From: Leidyana gryllorum EB-2025a
Lineage: Eukaryota > Apicomplexa
Direction of reading: 5' to 3'
DNA length: 64,000 nt
NCBI GenBank assembly: GCA_048772705.1
Contig: JBLWGC010000169.1
Span: forward strand, 62,001-126,000
Positions 32,484 to 41,689 of this stretch are shown here, piece after piece. A program made the position numbers and the translations under genes. Under the pieces are notes generated by a model, which saw only the letters and a program-made list of their open reading frames with translations, was not told the origin of the DNA and made no database searches. Numbering within the stretch: position 1 is the stretch's first letter; each line of letters begins with the position of its first letter.

Positions 32484-32862
32484 AGTCCACACCGCCGGCG
32501 CGGGCGGAAGCGCCGGATCGGCCGAAGCCATGAAACAGTGACAGGGCTGTGCAGTCGCTACCGGCACCTCTTGCACTCGCAAGTTGGGCGCCAACACTAC
32601 TGGAAACAGGACTGGTCCCTCGTTCTCACCCCCAGTTTGGGACACATTCACAACACGCCCGCCGTACGGATGACTACGCAGCGACGAAGTAGCCGACGGT
32701 CCCTTTGCGGGTCTCCGTATAATTGTTGCCGGCCGCCAGCTGCAAGTCGTTGACAGTACCTTTAGTACTTCACCAGACTCCAGGTCTTGGACCCTCATGG
32801 TGACGCCTCTCAAAAAGGGAATTTTTTGGACCCCAAGTGCGATGTGCGTCGTTAACAGACAT
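32475..32862 (-). CDS. Possible small gene, structure unclear
   Basis: The minus strand between PSMD9 and the EGF gene is open over most of its length, and an ATG at 32862 lies only 5 bp from the divergent EGF start, as in other tight pairs here. From that ATG the frame stops after 30 codons unless a ~34-bp intron (GTGAAG...TTGCAG, with TACTAA inside) is removed. It would end overlapping the PSMD9 3' end by about 9 bp. No family recognised. It may be spurious. Confidence 0.25.
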
Positions 32863-32867
32863 CCCAC

Positions 32868-34612
32868 ATGATCTCCCTCCTCCTACTAATAACCTCAGCC
32901 CTCGCATCAGACCTCCTCAGCTGCTCCTCACCCACAGAACGCGCACAGTGCGAGTCAATATGTACCAAACTACACGCTGTACTAGCCGAAGACGATTTTG
33001 GATACCCTGTCTGTCTATGTAAAGCAGGCTACGCACCCAATGCACACTCTGGTGCCTGCATAGGTAGGTACTATGCCGCCCCAAACACAACAAACTCAAC
33101 ACCCACAGACGTAGACGAATGCGCAACCGGCTTAGATGACTGCCCTCCCGATATATCTGAATGCGTCAATACACAAGGCGCCTACCGCTGCGTCTGCCGC
33201 CACGACTTGGGCTGGACAACATCTCCGGACGATCTAACGCAGTGTGAAAGTAAGTTCAAATCTCTTCACCACCCATCATGTCATCCCTCGCTGCAGATCT
33301 CAACGAGTGTACCTACTTCAACGAGCCCTGTGGCCCCGACGGCTGCTGCAAAGACTTACCACCGCCGTCGCTCCTCGAGCCCACCTCCAAAGGATTCATC
33401 TGTGCTCACCACACCGTCCGCGAGGATGCAGAGGGCCGCCGGGAATACGTCTGCCCGCCGGGCTATGTCTTCCCCAACGCCCAAACTGTCAGTAAACAGA
33501 AACCTCGCAGAGGCACCGCCGACCAAACAGCCGTCAAATACCCTCTCGTATCTGGCCTCGCCAAACTCGCCTCTCCAGAGTCCATCCTCCAAATTCTCGC
33601 TCACACCAAAGCCGAATGGAAGGAGGACATACAACCCATCTTAGAGTCTTCTATAGCCCCTGCACTCGCCACCGTCTTAGCAATCCGTAGTTCGGCACCA
33701 CCACCAGCTCCGCGGGCTCGACCTGTCAAAGAACAGCAACAGCAGGCGGCTTCAGACATAGACGGACAAGCTGTAGCCTCACCCACCAAACCACCCCGCA
33801 CCAAGGCACCACCCAAGGCCGCAGTAGCCAAAGATCCAAAGGAACCGAAAGTATCACCCAAGGAGGTCAAGGCCAAGGAAAAGGAACTCGCGCGTCAGAA
33901 ATCTCGCCAAGCCCTCGCAGACGCACTCATAGGTCAAGGTATCTATGATTTCAATCTGGATGAGATTGAAGCAGCCCTCATTGAGGATAAATTCCCCACT
34001 CCAGCGGCCAAGAAAGCCAACGCCAAGAAATCCGTGCAGACCAAACAACAGCAACGGAACTCGGCCTCTGACGACAAGCGAGCAACGGACTTGGCAGACG
34101 ATGGAGCAGGCTTAGACGATCTCGATGAGGAGGGCATTGACATCACAGCCGAACGCATTCGCCGACAGCCACGCAATATGCGCGCTCCAAAGGACGCCGA
34201 AGCGCGAGAGTCACGCAAGGAGGCCGTCGTCAAGGAAGGCAAGGAACCGCGATCGTCGTCTGTCAAAGCACGCAAAGCCGCGTCGGGCAACGGGGCAGGA
34301 GTCCATTTGGACAATCAGCACACTATTCTTGATGTGTCAGAGGACATGTCAGAGCAAGATCTCTTGGCTGTCCTACAAGAACTGAACAAGTCCTCCGGAA
34401 AGGGCAATTCCGGATCTCGCCGGGAGGCCAGACAAGAGAAAGAAGCACGTGAACCGCGTGAGAAGCCCGCCAAACGTCAGCCGCCAATCAATACTCCAAT
34501 GTTACCATGGGCGCCTTCTGATGACGTGGGCGGTGAATTCTTGATCCGTCCACAACATTCCGTCGACTTTTTGTTTGATGCCAGTGATAATGATGTGAAA
34601 TACCCTGTGTAG
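32868..34612 (+). CDS. Secreted EGF-domain protein with Lys/Glu-rich tail
   Basis: Exons 32868-33063, 33109-33249 and 33297-34612 join in phase to 550 residues. Signal peptide MISLLLLITSALAS. An N-terminal Cys-rich segment is followed by a calcium-binding EGF type motif (D-V-D-E-C...C...C-V-N-T-Q-G-A-Y-R-C-V-C) and a second D/N-L-N-E-C motif split by an intron. After a further Cys-rich stretch the rest (about residue 175 on) is Lys/Glu/Ala-rich and probably extended. Predicted extracellular or surface protein, possibly adhesive. The stop TAG is at 34610-34612, inside the junction palindrome. Confidence 0.75.
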
Positions 34613-34623
34613 CACACGTGTGC
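34612..34623. other. 12-bp palindrome filling the gap between stop and next ATG
   Basis: GCACACGTGTGC begins on the last base of the EGF gene stop codon and ends one base before the next ATG (34625). The intergenic distance is 12 bp and the palindrome occupies nearly all of it. Confidence 0.85.
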
Positions 34624-34624
34624 G

Positions 34625-34936
34625 ATGAACCTAAACACTTGCCTCCTATGCTATTGGCTGCTTATCGCAGCCGGTATGCACGCAGACCCATGTCATGAGC
34701 CCTTAGACGCTCCAAAAGGCCAAGAACGTGAGGGTCTGGACAACAAAGACCTGTCACGTACCACCACGGATCCTGAGGCTGCACACCCAAAGCCAAAGCG
34801 GCCACAGCCCCCCGTTACAGATGTTCGAATAGTGCCTCCGGAGCAGCTCTCCTCAGACCATACGGCACGTGCACAAGACGGAGAGCCGGTCAGTGAGGGC
34901 TTTGTGCGCGACATATTTCACCCAAAGAGCGCGTGA
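34625..34936 (+). CDS. Small secreted protein
   Basis: 103 residues from ATG 34625. A signal peptide (MNLNTCLLCYWLLIAAGMHA) precedes a charged, Pro-rich mature part (K-P-K-R-P-Q-P-P-V) with no membrane segment. No family recognised. It lies 12 bp after the EGF-domain gene on the same strand, and both are secreted, so they may be related in function; that is inference. Confidence 0.55.
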   Translation: MNLNTCLLCYWLLIAAGMHADPCHEPLDAPKGQEREGLDNKDLSRTTTDPEAAHPKPKRPQPPVTDVRIVPPEQLSSDHTARAQDGEPVSEGFVRDIFHPKSA

Positions 34937-35120
34937 AGATGTGTTGTACCGGTTACTACCTAGCACAGTTCAACAGATAGACAGTGGCGTTGACTTGGAG
35001 AGTTAAGTGATGAGTGGACGAAAATGCTAGATCTTTTAAGGCGAAGGCGGGGCAGGTTTCAGGTATGAGAAATTGGGTTGGATTCGGAACGATGGGACGT
35101 TGTCTGTATTCTCCAGCAGG

Positions 35121-35975
35121 ATGTCATCGCCGGCGGGCACCACCTGCTCGGTCGAAGGTCCAGATTCACGGGTGGCATCAGCCCCATCGACTCCAAGGAA
35201 GGCTATAATTCGGAATGAAAGTCGAGCTTCCCCAATAGGGCGAGCTCAGCGACGTGTATCGATAATGAGTGGCGAGGAGCCTTCACCGCGGGGAGCGGGG
35301 AAACCCGATCAGCTCTTTTCTTTATATGCTGACAGCACTCGATCGGCGTCACATACACGGGGTGCCTCTCACCATCGGGCTTTACGGCGAAAGGTGTCAG
35401 TGACGCCGATGAGTCGACAGCGCAATGGGCCGATGCAGTCGACATTATCATCTCCTCGGGGAGGAAGTCCGCCATCTCGGCCTCCTCCTGCCGCAGTATT
35501 TGGGCCGTACGGGATGACTCGAATGAAGAAACCGGCGGTAGCAATGCCGCCACCACTAACAATGGAGGACAAATTCAGGCTAGCGATGCATCAGAAGAAT
35601 GCGTTTGGAGTACGTCTGGCACGGCGGCAGGGTATGGTGGCTCAAATCCTGGCGAAGGCTGAAGAAGACGCCACTGGAATTCTGCGGTCGTGTCGGTTGC
35701 GGTGGCCGACTGAGAATCTGTGCACCCCGAAGCGGCTGACCGGAGCAAGACGAGGCGGAGACGATTTCAAGTCCGAGTACAATCAGAAGAATCTCGAAGT
35801 CCTACGTATTGCGCCTGAGCTAAAACGGTGGGGATTAGATCTCTTGGAGTCAAATTGCGTGCTTGACCATGACGATGACGAAGAGTCCGTTTTTGAGGAG
35901 CCAGCAGCTGCTGCCGCTGTGTGGCTTCAATGTCTCCGCTGTTGTGGCTGCGCTGGTGGCGGCCGGTTTACCTAA
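35121..35975 (+). CDS. Hypothetical basic Ser/Pro/Arg-rich protein
   Basis: 284 residues from ATG 35121 (MSSPAGTTCSVEGPDSR). The first ~150 residues are Ser/Arg/Pro-rich and disordered; a later part (M-E-D-K-F-R-L-A-M-H-Q-K-N-A-F-G) is helical and basic; the end is acidic (D-H-D-D-D-E-E) then Cys-rich (L-Q-C-L-R-C-C-G-C-A). An extra first exon from ATG 35024 could splice in phase using a weak GTTTCA donor, adding 11 codons, but I do not rely on it. It converges on the Spc25-like gene with 23 bp between stops. Confidence 0.5.
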   Translation: MSSPAGTTCSVEGPDSRVASAPSTPRKAIIRNESRASPIGRAQRRVSIMSGEEPSPRGAGKPDQLFSLYADSTRSASHTRGASHHRALRRKVSVTPMSRQRNGPMQSTLSSPRGGSPPSRPPPAAVFGPYGMTRMKKPAVAMPPPLTMEDKFRLAMHQKNAFGVRLARRQGMVAQILAKAEEDATGILRSCRLRWPTENLCTPKRLTGARRGGDDFKSEYNQKNLEVLRIAPELKRWGLDLLESNCVLDHDDDEESVFEEPAAAAAVWLQCLRCCGCAGGGRFT

Positions 35976-35998
35976 TGATATCTATCTACGTACAGTCA

Positions 35999-37069
35999 TT
36001 AGCCACTATACTGGAGCTGATATATTTCTCTCAGCGCGGCGAGGAAGCGCACCCAATCCAATCGGGCAGTCTTGTCTGTCGATTTTACCCGCTCTCGAAG
36101 TTTCTCGAAGTGTTGAAGCGCTGGGGCACAACGTTCCGCTGATATATTGAATGACATAGAGACAGGTAGAGCTGCCAGCCACGGGCGCGCGCCACCCACC
36201 AGGGCGCCGGCCATTTATGCGCAGAGAACACAGGCGTTTTCGCTCGCACACACACACACACACACAGTGGGGGGCGCCAGTTTGATTGTGAGGATTTACG
36301 CGGCGACTTACGGGTAATTCCGGTGGAGTTGGGATCTTTACGGCACGTGATGGTGATGGCTCTGTCTTCATCATCGGGGGAGACATTTGTGAGAATGACT
36401 TCGATTTCTTGGGCTGAAGAAGGGAGTTGAGTGAGCAGCACTTGATGTGGCGAGATCGTGATTGTTTACCGTCTTTATTGTAGAGTTCTACTCCAAAGAG
36501 GCGTTTATACAGCTCGATTTGCCGGGCTTGCGCGGTCTTGGTGATCTGGATGCGATCATTCACACCGTCAATCTTGCTGATTACAGCTCGATTTTCCGTT
36601 TGCACTCTCTTGAGCGACTCTAGCAGAATTCTGTTCTTGCCTTCTTGAGTATTGATTTGGGCTAAGTGACCCTGGGTGCGTGGTGGTGGTTTGTTTCTGT
36701 GTGTGTGTGTGGCGACTTGAACGCACCTTATGGATATCTGTGGTCTCTTGGAGGGCGATTGCGAGGTCATTGAGGGCTGTCGGGGGATTTATGAGGAGAG
36801 CCGAGTGCGTAATATGTCAGTTTCACCTTTGGTGGCAGTTCTTTTCTTAGCGAGCTGGATGTTGAGCTCAGTTTGATTCTGTGCGTCTTTGTCTGTTGAT
36901 TTGATAGGTTTGCAGGTAGTGTGGGCGGCCGAGTCTGACCTGATATAGCCTCCATGAGCTTGGCGAGTTGGCTGGTGGTGTGTGAGAGTGGATCTGATGT
37001 GCCGACCACTCGCACGACTCCAGCGACCCGTGTCTGTATGTCGAGTCTCATAGCGTTGTAGTCTTGCAT
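35999..37069 (-). CDS. Spc25-like kinetochore (NDC80 complex) protein
   Basis: Candidate subunit of the NDC80 complex, linking kinetochores to spindle microtubules. Exons from ATG 37069 join in phase to about 249 residues, the usual Spc25 size. The N-terminal ~140 residues form a coiled coil (L-N-I-Q-L-A-K-K-R, L-L-E-S-L-K-R-V-Q-T-E-N-R-A). It runs into L-Y-K-R-L-F-G-V-E-L-Y and then E-V-I-L-T-N-V-S-P-D-D-E-D-R-A-I-T-I-T, matching the Spc25 pattern F-x-F-T-N-I-D-x-x-D-P. The end L-D-W-V-R-F-L-A-A-L-R-E corresponds to the final Spc25 helix. One intron (about 36175-36310) contains a CA microsatellite. The family is inferred by eye and these proteins diverge fast. Confidence 0.55.
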
Positions 37070-37088
37070 GGTGAATATAGGGGTGTTT

Positions 37089-37737
37089 TCAGCTGACAGG
37101 GGGAGCCAAAATAGTATCTATCTCTTCGTCAAATGAACTGATGCGGACAGGCATGTCTACGTCCGCGAAAGGGTTTTTGAGTACGTGGCTGGCGTACGCT
37201 GCGTAGACTGCGTGGAGTATGTTCTGGCAGGCGGCGTTGGACATGCTGAGGGCCGCGACGGCGAAGACCCGAACTCCTGAAGTGGTGAGGTGTGGGGTGA
37301 GGGGGGGGCTTGGGTTGATGAGTGGGTGAGGGGAGTGAGGGATTGTTGTTCAATCTATCTACAGTTACCTGTGAGGCTTTCGAAAGAGACGACTTTCATT
37401 TTGTCGGCCTCAATGATAACGATGCCTCGGCCTTCGAGCATTTGGCCAATGAGATCGGCTTTGTTGAGTGCCTTTGGCATTTTGGAGTCTGTTGTTGAGG
37501 TGTAATAGCCGGTTAGGGCTGTTTGGCGCTCGCCTGGAGTTTTGAAGGGGCAGAGTTCAGTTGCGATGCCGGACATTCCGTGTAGAGTGGAAGCGACTAT
37601 GATGGCCTCATTGGCAGATAGGGGTGAGTCAGATTCTGTAAAGTCCTTAGGAATAGTGTCTGATTGGATGTTTGAGTGGTTACTCTGTGGTATACGAGTG
37701 AGCCATGCTTGTTGTTGATGAAGATGGCGTGGATCAT
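37089..37737 (-). CDS. TRAPPC4: TRAPPC4/Trs23-like TRAPP subunit
   Basis: Core subunit of the TRAPP Rab1/Ypt1 exchange complex at the ER-Golgi. Three exons join to about 172 residues. Start M-I-H-A-I-F-I-N-N-K-H-G-S-L-V-Y is the longin-like first strand. L-S-A-N-E-A-I-I-V-A-S-T-L-H-G and G-I-V-I-I-E-A-D-K-M-K-V-V-S-F-E-S-L-T-G match TRAPPC4, and the last exon has V-L-K-N-P-F-A-D-V-D-M-P-V-R. Shorter than human TRAPPC4, apparently lacking the PDZ-like insert. Introns follow GT-AG; the 3' exon starts at G-V-R-V-F. It is 20 bp upstream of the Spc25-like start in tandem, and divergent from the next gene with 41 bp between starts. Confidence 0.8.
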
Positions 37738-37778
37738 GCAGTCTTAAAGCAATAAAAAAAGCATTTTGGAGATAGAGT

Positions 37779-38735
37779 ATGGTGAACCTTGACCTCCCCT
37801 TAGACGCAATCAGTCGAGGCGGCGCCAGGGGCGGACGACGAAGAGTTCAAGCACCTCCTCAGCAGAGTCGGAATAATAATTCGATGCGAGGCGGGGGCAG
37901 TGGAGCTCCTGCTGCCGCTGTTCGGCCGGACCCCCTTTCGTGCTCGTTGGACGAGTTGATATCGCAGAGGACTTCTTCAACCAAAAACAACAGAAGAAAT
38001 GCTGCCACCACCACCACCGCGACCGCACGTCGGCCGGCTAATGCTAAACGGCGCGGGGGACGCGCTGCTGCCGTTGCAGTCGTCGAGGTTGACCCCCGCA
38101 AGGTGTCCATGAAGAGAAGAGGCAAGAAATCAGCCATCGCTGCTGCTGCTGCTCCAGCAATCGGCGGCTCTCAACGACTCGCTGATAACCTCAGGAGAAA
38201 ACGAAGCTTCAACAACAATAATAGTAATATCGCCGGCGGCAGACTCCGCAAACAGCAATCCAAGACTGCCTCGTCGGTCGTCACCAATCGAGCCACCATC
38301 GGCAAGATTACCACTCAGAGACCCAGACGCCCTATCATTCGACCCAAAATTAGCATTGCTCAAGAGGCCCGTAACCTGACCATTGGACGCAGAGGAGGCA
38401 GAAATCCAATTCAAGCCCTACGCCTTAACAACCAACAGCTACTACCCTCCTCAAACCGGGGGAACGTCGGACCTCTCAGCAACGCCTACCAGAAACAGAG
38501 CCGCAAAACATCTGCTCCAACCGTTGTACGGAGATCCGTCGCTGCTGTTGCCACCAGTGCTCCCGCCTTCGCACCACCCGAGTTCACCGATCGCGACCGA
38601 GCCCTACTCACCAAGATCAAGGTTATGGCGCAACTCGACAGGATCAATACTGCAGGAGCCATCAAACAGCCCCCAGTGCGCTTGAATAGACCCGAAAGAG
38701 TGTCCACACTCTCCGGACGCTTCTCCTCCGCCTAA
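37779..38735 (+). CDS. Basic protein with UAP56-binding-like motifs
   Basis: 318 residues, very rich in Arg, Asn, Ala and Lys. The N-terminus reads M-V-N-L-D-L-P-L-D-A-I-S-R and a second site C-S-L-D-E-L-I-S-Q lies at about residues 54-62. Both resemble the short UAP56-binding motif (x-L-D-x-x-L-D-D-I-I) of mRNA export adaptors such as UIF and ALY. Between them and after are R-G-G-R and R-R-G-type nucleic-acid-binding stretches. Single exon. If right, it is a nuclear RNA export adaptor; the motif is short, so this is inference. Confidence 0.5.
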   Translation: MVNLDLPLDAISRGGARGGRRRVQAPPQQSRNNNSMRGGGSGAPAAAVRPDPLSCSLDELISQRTSSTKNNRRNAATTTTATARRPANAKRRGGRAAAVAVVEVDPRKVSMKRRGKKSAIAAAAAPAIGGSQRLADNLRRKRSFNNNNSNIAGGRLRKQQSKTASSVVTNRATIGKITTQRPRRPIIRPKISIAQEARNLTIGRRGGRNPIQALRLNNQQLLPSSNRGNVGPLSNAYQKQSRKTSAPTVVRRSVAAVATSAPAFAPPEFTDRDRALLTKIKVMAQLDRINTAGAIKQPPVRLNRPERVSTLSGRFSSA

Positions 38736-39259
38736 CTATGACTGATAATACACAATGTAATAGTAGTAGTAGTCATAGTACAAGCTGACTGACTTGCTGA
38801 CCCGGTAACAACATTAACGGTAGCTCCCCATACATACATAATCAGTCTAATCTATACATTCCGCTGTGGCTGCTCAGCCACCACCACCTCCGCTCTGGCT
38901 ACCTGTATGTGTGCCACGGCCAACAGCCCCCAGGCTTCAACGTTCCAGCACGCATAGGGCCGCGACTACTCTTACCGTGTCTTCGTGTGCCATCGGGCAA
39001 GACACTATCGCCCCCGTAACATACCCACAAGAAATCGCAAATGCCACAAGGAACAGTCAGTCCATTGCACCTACCGTGTCATATATCAGTGCTTGTTGTT
39101 GTATTTGTCCGCCGTCGTGATTCAAAGCGTCACAGGCATGTGATTGTCCGCTAACTGCCTATATGAAGACTTCATATCAAATTGAAAGCCCACTTCTGAC
39201 ATACCACACACGTGTGTGGTACCAGAATCCTGTGCCTCCCCGGCTTCTGATATGCTTCT
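38736..39259. other. Spacer with TAG repeat and 20-bp palindrome
   Basis: A (TAG)n tract near 38761-38772 and the palindrome 39202-39221. An 84-codon open frame at 38866-39120 has no convincing protein features. Otherwise nothing seen. Confidence 0.6.
39202..39221. promoter_or_regulatory. 20-bp perfect palindrome 38 bp upstream of a start codon
   Basis: TACCACACACGTGTGTGGTA reads the same on both strands and is the longest member of the palindrome family. It lies 38 bp before the ATG at 39260. A dimeric DNA-binding protein site is the simplest reading, but this is not shown. Confidence 0.5.
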
Positions 39260-41576
39260 ATGAGCTGCCGACCCTTGCACACCACGGAGACGCCCTCCGA
39301 TGTGAGGCCGGTCTGCAATAGACGATACACGTTTGTCCTGAATCCACCATTCGTCACCCAAGTACTGGATTTCATCCCTGCCTCCGAGTTAGGGTGGCTA
39401 TCACGTGTGTCCACCGCTCTACGTTCTTACATCACTGATCAATATGTTCCTGAGATTGTCGATCTGGACCGCATTCTGGAAAACGCTGCTTTTGCTGGTC
39501 CACACCACAAATGGCATGAGAAGTGGCTCAGGCGGATACTGCCGAAAGTCAAATATCTAACCACGACTCATCACGAACCGAGCTCCCGGATCACTTACGC
39601 ACATCTGAAGGAACTATGCAATTGGGTGTCTAAGAACGCCAGACGGGATCTTGACGACCACAGTACTCTGGGTTCTCGAGCGTTCAAACTAGACGAAGTT
39701 GCAGAGGTATTGCCGAACATGCCGGCCCTTCGCTTGTACCACGGTGCAAGTTCAGTGGCTAAAAGGAGTGTACTCGGCAATGCCACCGAGCCACGGAAAC
39801 TCTACGACTTGGGGTTCATCATCGGCCCGCATCGGCGTTGTGGCTCCGACATATATCTGTCACCCGCCGACTTGGTGCAAGTCCTACCAGATGGTTTCTC
39901 GGACTTTGATTGGCTGAGTGAAGCGTATAGTGATCTGTGCGTTCCTCGGGCTGTGCAGCCCGATCGCTTATCTGATTGGTCCTCGCTCGTGGACAAACTT
40001 CGAGTATCCTTTGCTTCCGAACGGGTGGAGGAGATGGAACTGGGACTGAGGCAAGCTCAGCGGATTCCGTGGCGCGAGTATTGGACCCAATCGATGATAG
40101 AATGTCTGCAGCCGATAATAACGGCCCTCTGGGCCATCCACGAAGCGAAGATTCCGGAGTCATACCGGTCGGTCTACGAAAAGTTAAAGGGCTCATGGCC
40201 GTGCATCACTCCCTCGTATAACTCTTTGCCTCGCTCTCTGATCGATTGTGGCCGCCATGGCACAGTGACTAATCGGAAATGTATCTCAGGGGCCAAGACA
40301 CCAATGCAAGCGTCGGAGATCTTACGGATGGTGGCCTCTGAACCGGACACGCATTGGCACATAGAGTTGACGTACGCTCAGTGGCAACGCCGATTCCAGG
40401 AGTTCTGTGCAGCTGAGGCGATATGCGACGACTTTCCGGCATTCTTTCTCAATTGGCGGCAGAGCTGCATTCGCTGGCCCTCTAATTGTACCACAGTTTG
40501 CCTTCTTCGGGATGGAGAAATCCAACGATACGACATTCTCCTCTGCCTGCACGCTACTACGGGGCTGATGAACCTTTCACGCTACAAGCACTCCATGGAA
40601 GGGAGTTTGATTGATGTTCTGTGTCGCATGGGGATTGATTGGGTGGTTATGGACCAGTATCCAACGCGTTGCGGTCTGTGGAGCTCTCTATCACGCCTCA
40701 TCCAGCACGTTGGGGGCAGAGGACACACTATACGGGTTGCTATACCCTACTTACTGGGCTATAACCCGATGTTGATGCAGTGGATGTGGGACGCGGCGAG
40801 TGGACACCCTTTGAAACGCTCACTGGAGGAGCTCCATGAAGCTGATTTTGGCCCCTCTGTTGAATTGACTGAGCGTCAGCTCGCTCACCTCATCAATTTT
40901 TATGAGCGATATCAGACCATTGTGCCGATAGATCTGCGGAGAAGACAGAACCAAATACGAACCAGCTACGGTGGACCAATCCCTGGCCCATTGCCGTGGC
41001 CAAATAACGGGTTCCCGAGTCTAGGCTGTCCCCACACGATTTCTCCATCCAAACTGTGTTACTCCATCTCGACTGACAAGCTGAGGTTGAACGGTTGGAT
41101 GGTGTCAGCCATCCCGCTTTACCGACCATACGGTCCGAATCACGCTTACTGGAAGGAGTTGGAACCGCCCAGAGAGACACAAAGGGAAGTAGCGAAGCCG
41201 TGGGACCCCAAGTTGGTGGTGATATCGACTGAATGATTTGTTCATCACGAATTTGCAGGTGAAAGACACTACCTTTGTCTTACCTCGAGACCCACGGAGT
41301 GGTCGTCGGGGCGGGCAGTTTGACGACATCCAATTGATACTCGAGAATGGGTCGGTTGCTTCGGCTTGCGTTATGCTTCTTTTGTATGTGCTCTGTTGCG
41401 GTCGACAAGATCGATTGATCTACCAATCATCTATCAAGCTTCAATCAACGGATCAACTACTGCGGGTTTTGTCACTTTATCTGAACATTTATATTGCCTA
41501 TAGGTTGTTGCACAAGAGATTTGCAGCTTTCAATTTTCGTTCCGAAAGCTTCCTCTCTCACTCTTCACGCTTTTGA
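39260..41576 (+). CDS. F-box-like hypothetical protein
   Basis: Main exon from ATG 39260, 658 codons to 41236. Residues 29-65 (F-V-T-Q-V-L-D-F-I-P-A-S-E-L-G-W-L-S-R-V-S-T-A-L-R) look like an F-box: hydrophobic pattern with a Pro and a conserved-looking W/L. The rest is not recognised; Trp, Cys and His are frequent and no repeats are obvious. Excising GTGGTG...TTTGCAG (about 41217-41259, 43 bp) joins in phase to a further open frame to 41576, starting V-K-D-T-T-F-V-L-P-R-D; I prefer that longer end because it fits the local intron size and closes a 450-bp gap. Without it the gene ends at 41236. If the F-box is real the protein would be an SCF substrate adaptor. Confidence 0.5.
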
Positions 41577-41689
41577 TCGCTTTCTCTCTTGATCTCTCAT
41601 TTGTGAAACATGACTGCTTCGACGGAGCGTTGGACGGTCTGTGGGGGAGAAGGAGGAAAAACCGGCGGCCATTCTTTGATGGCGTTGCG

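Noticed and set aside
38866-39120. 84-codon plus-strand frame
   Set aside because: Pro/Ala-rich without motif, in a spacer with microsatellites; not supported.
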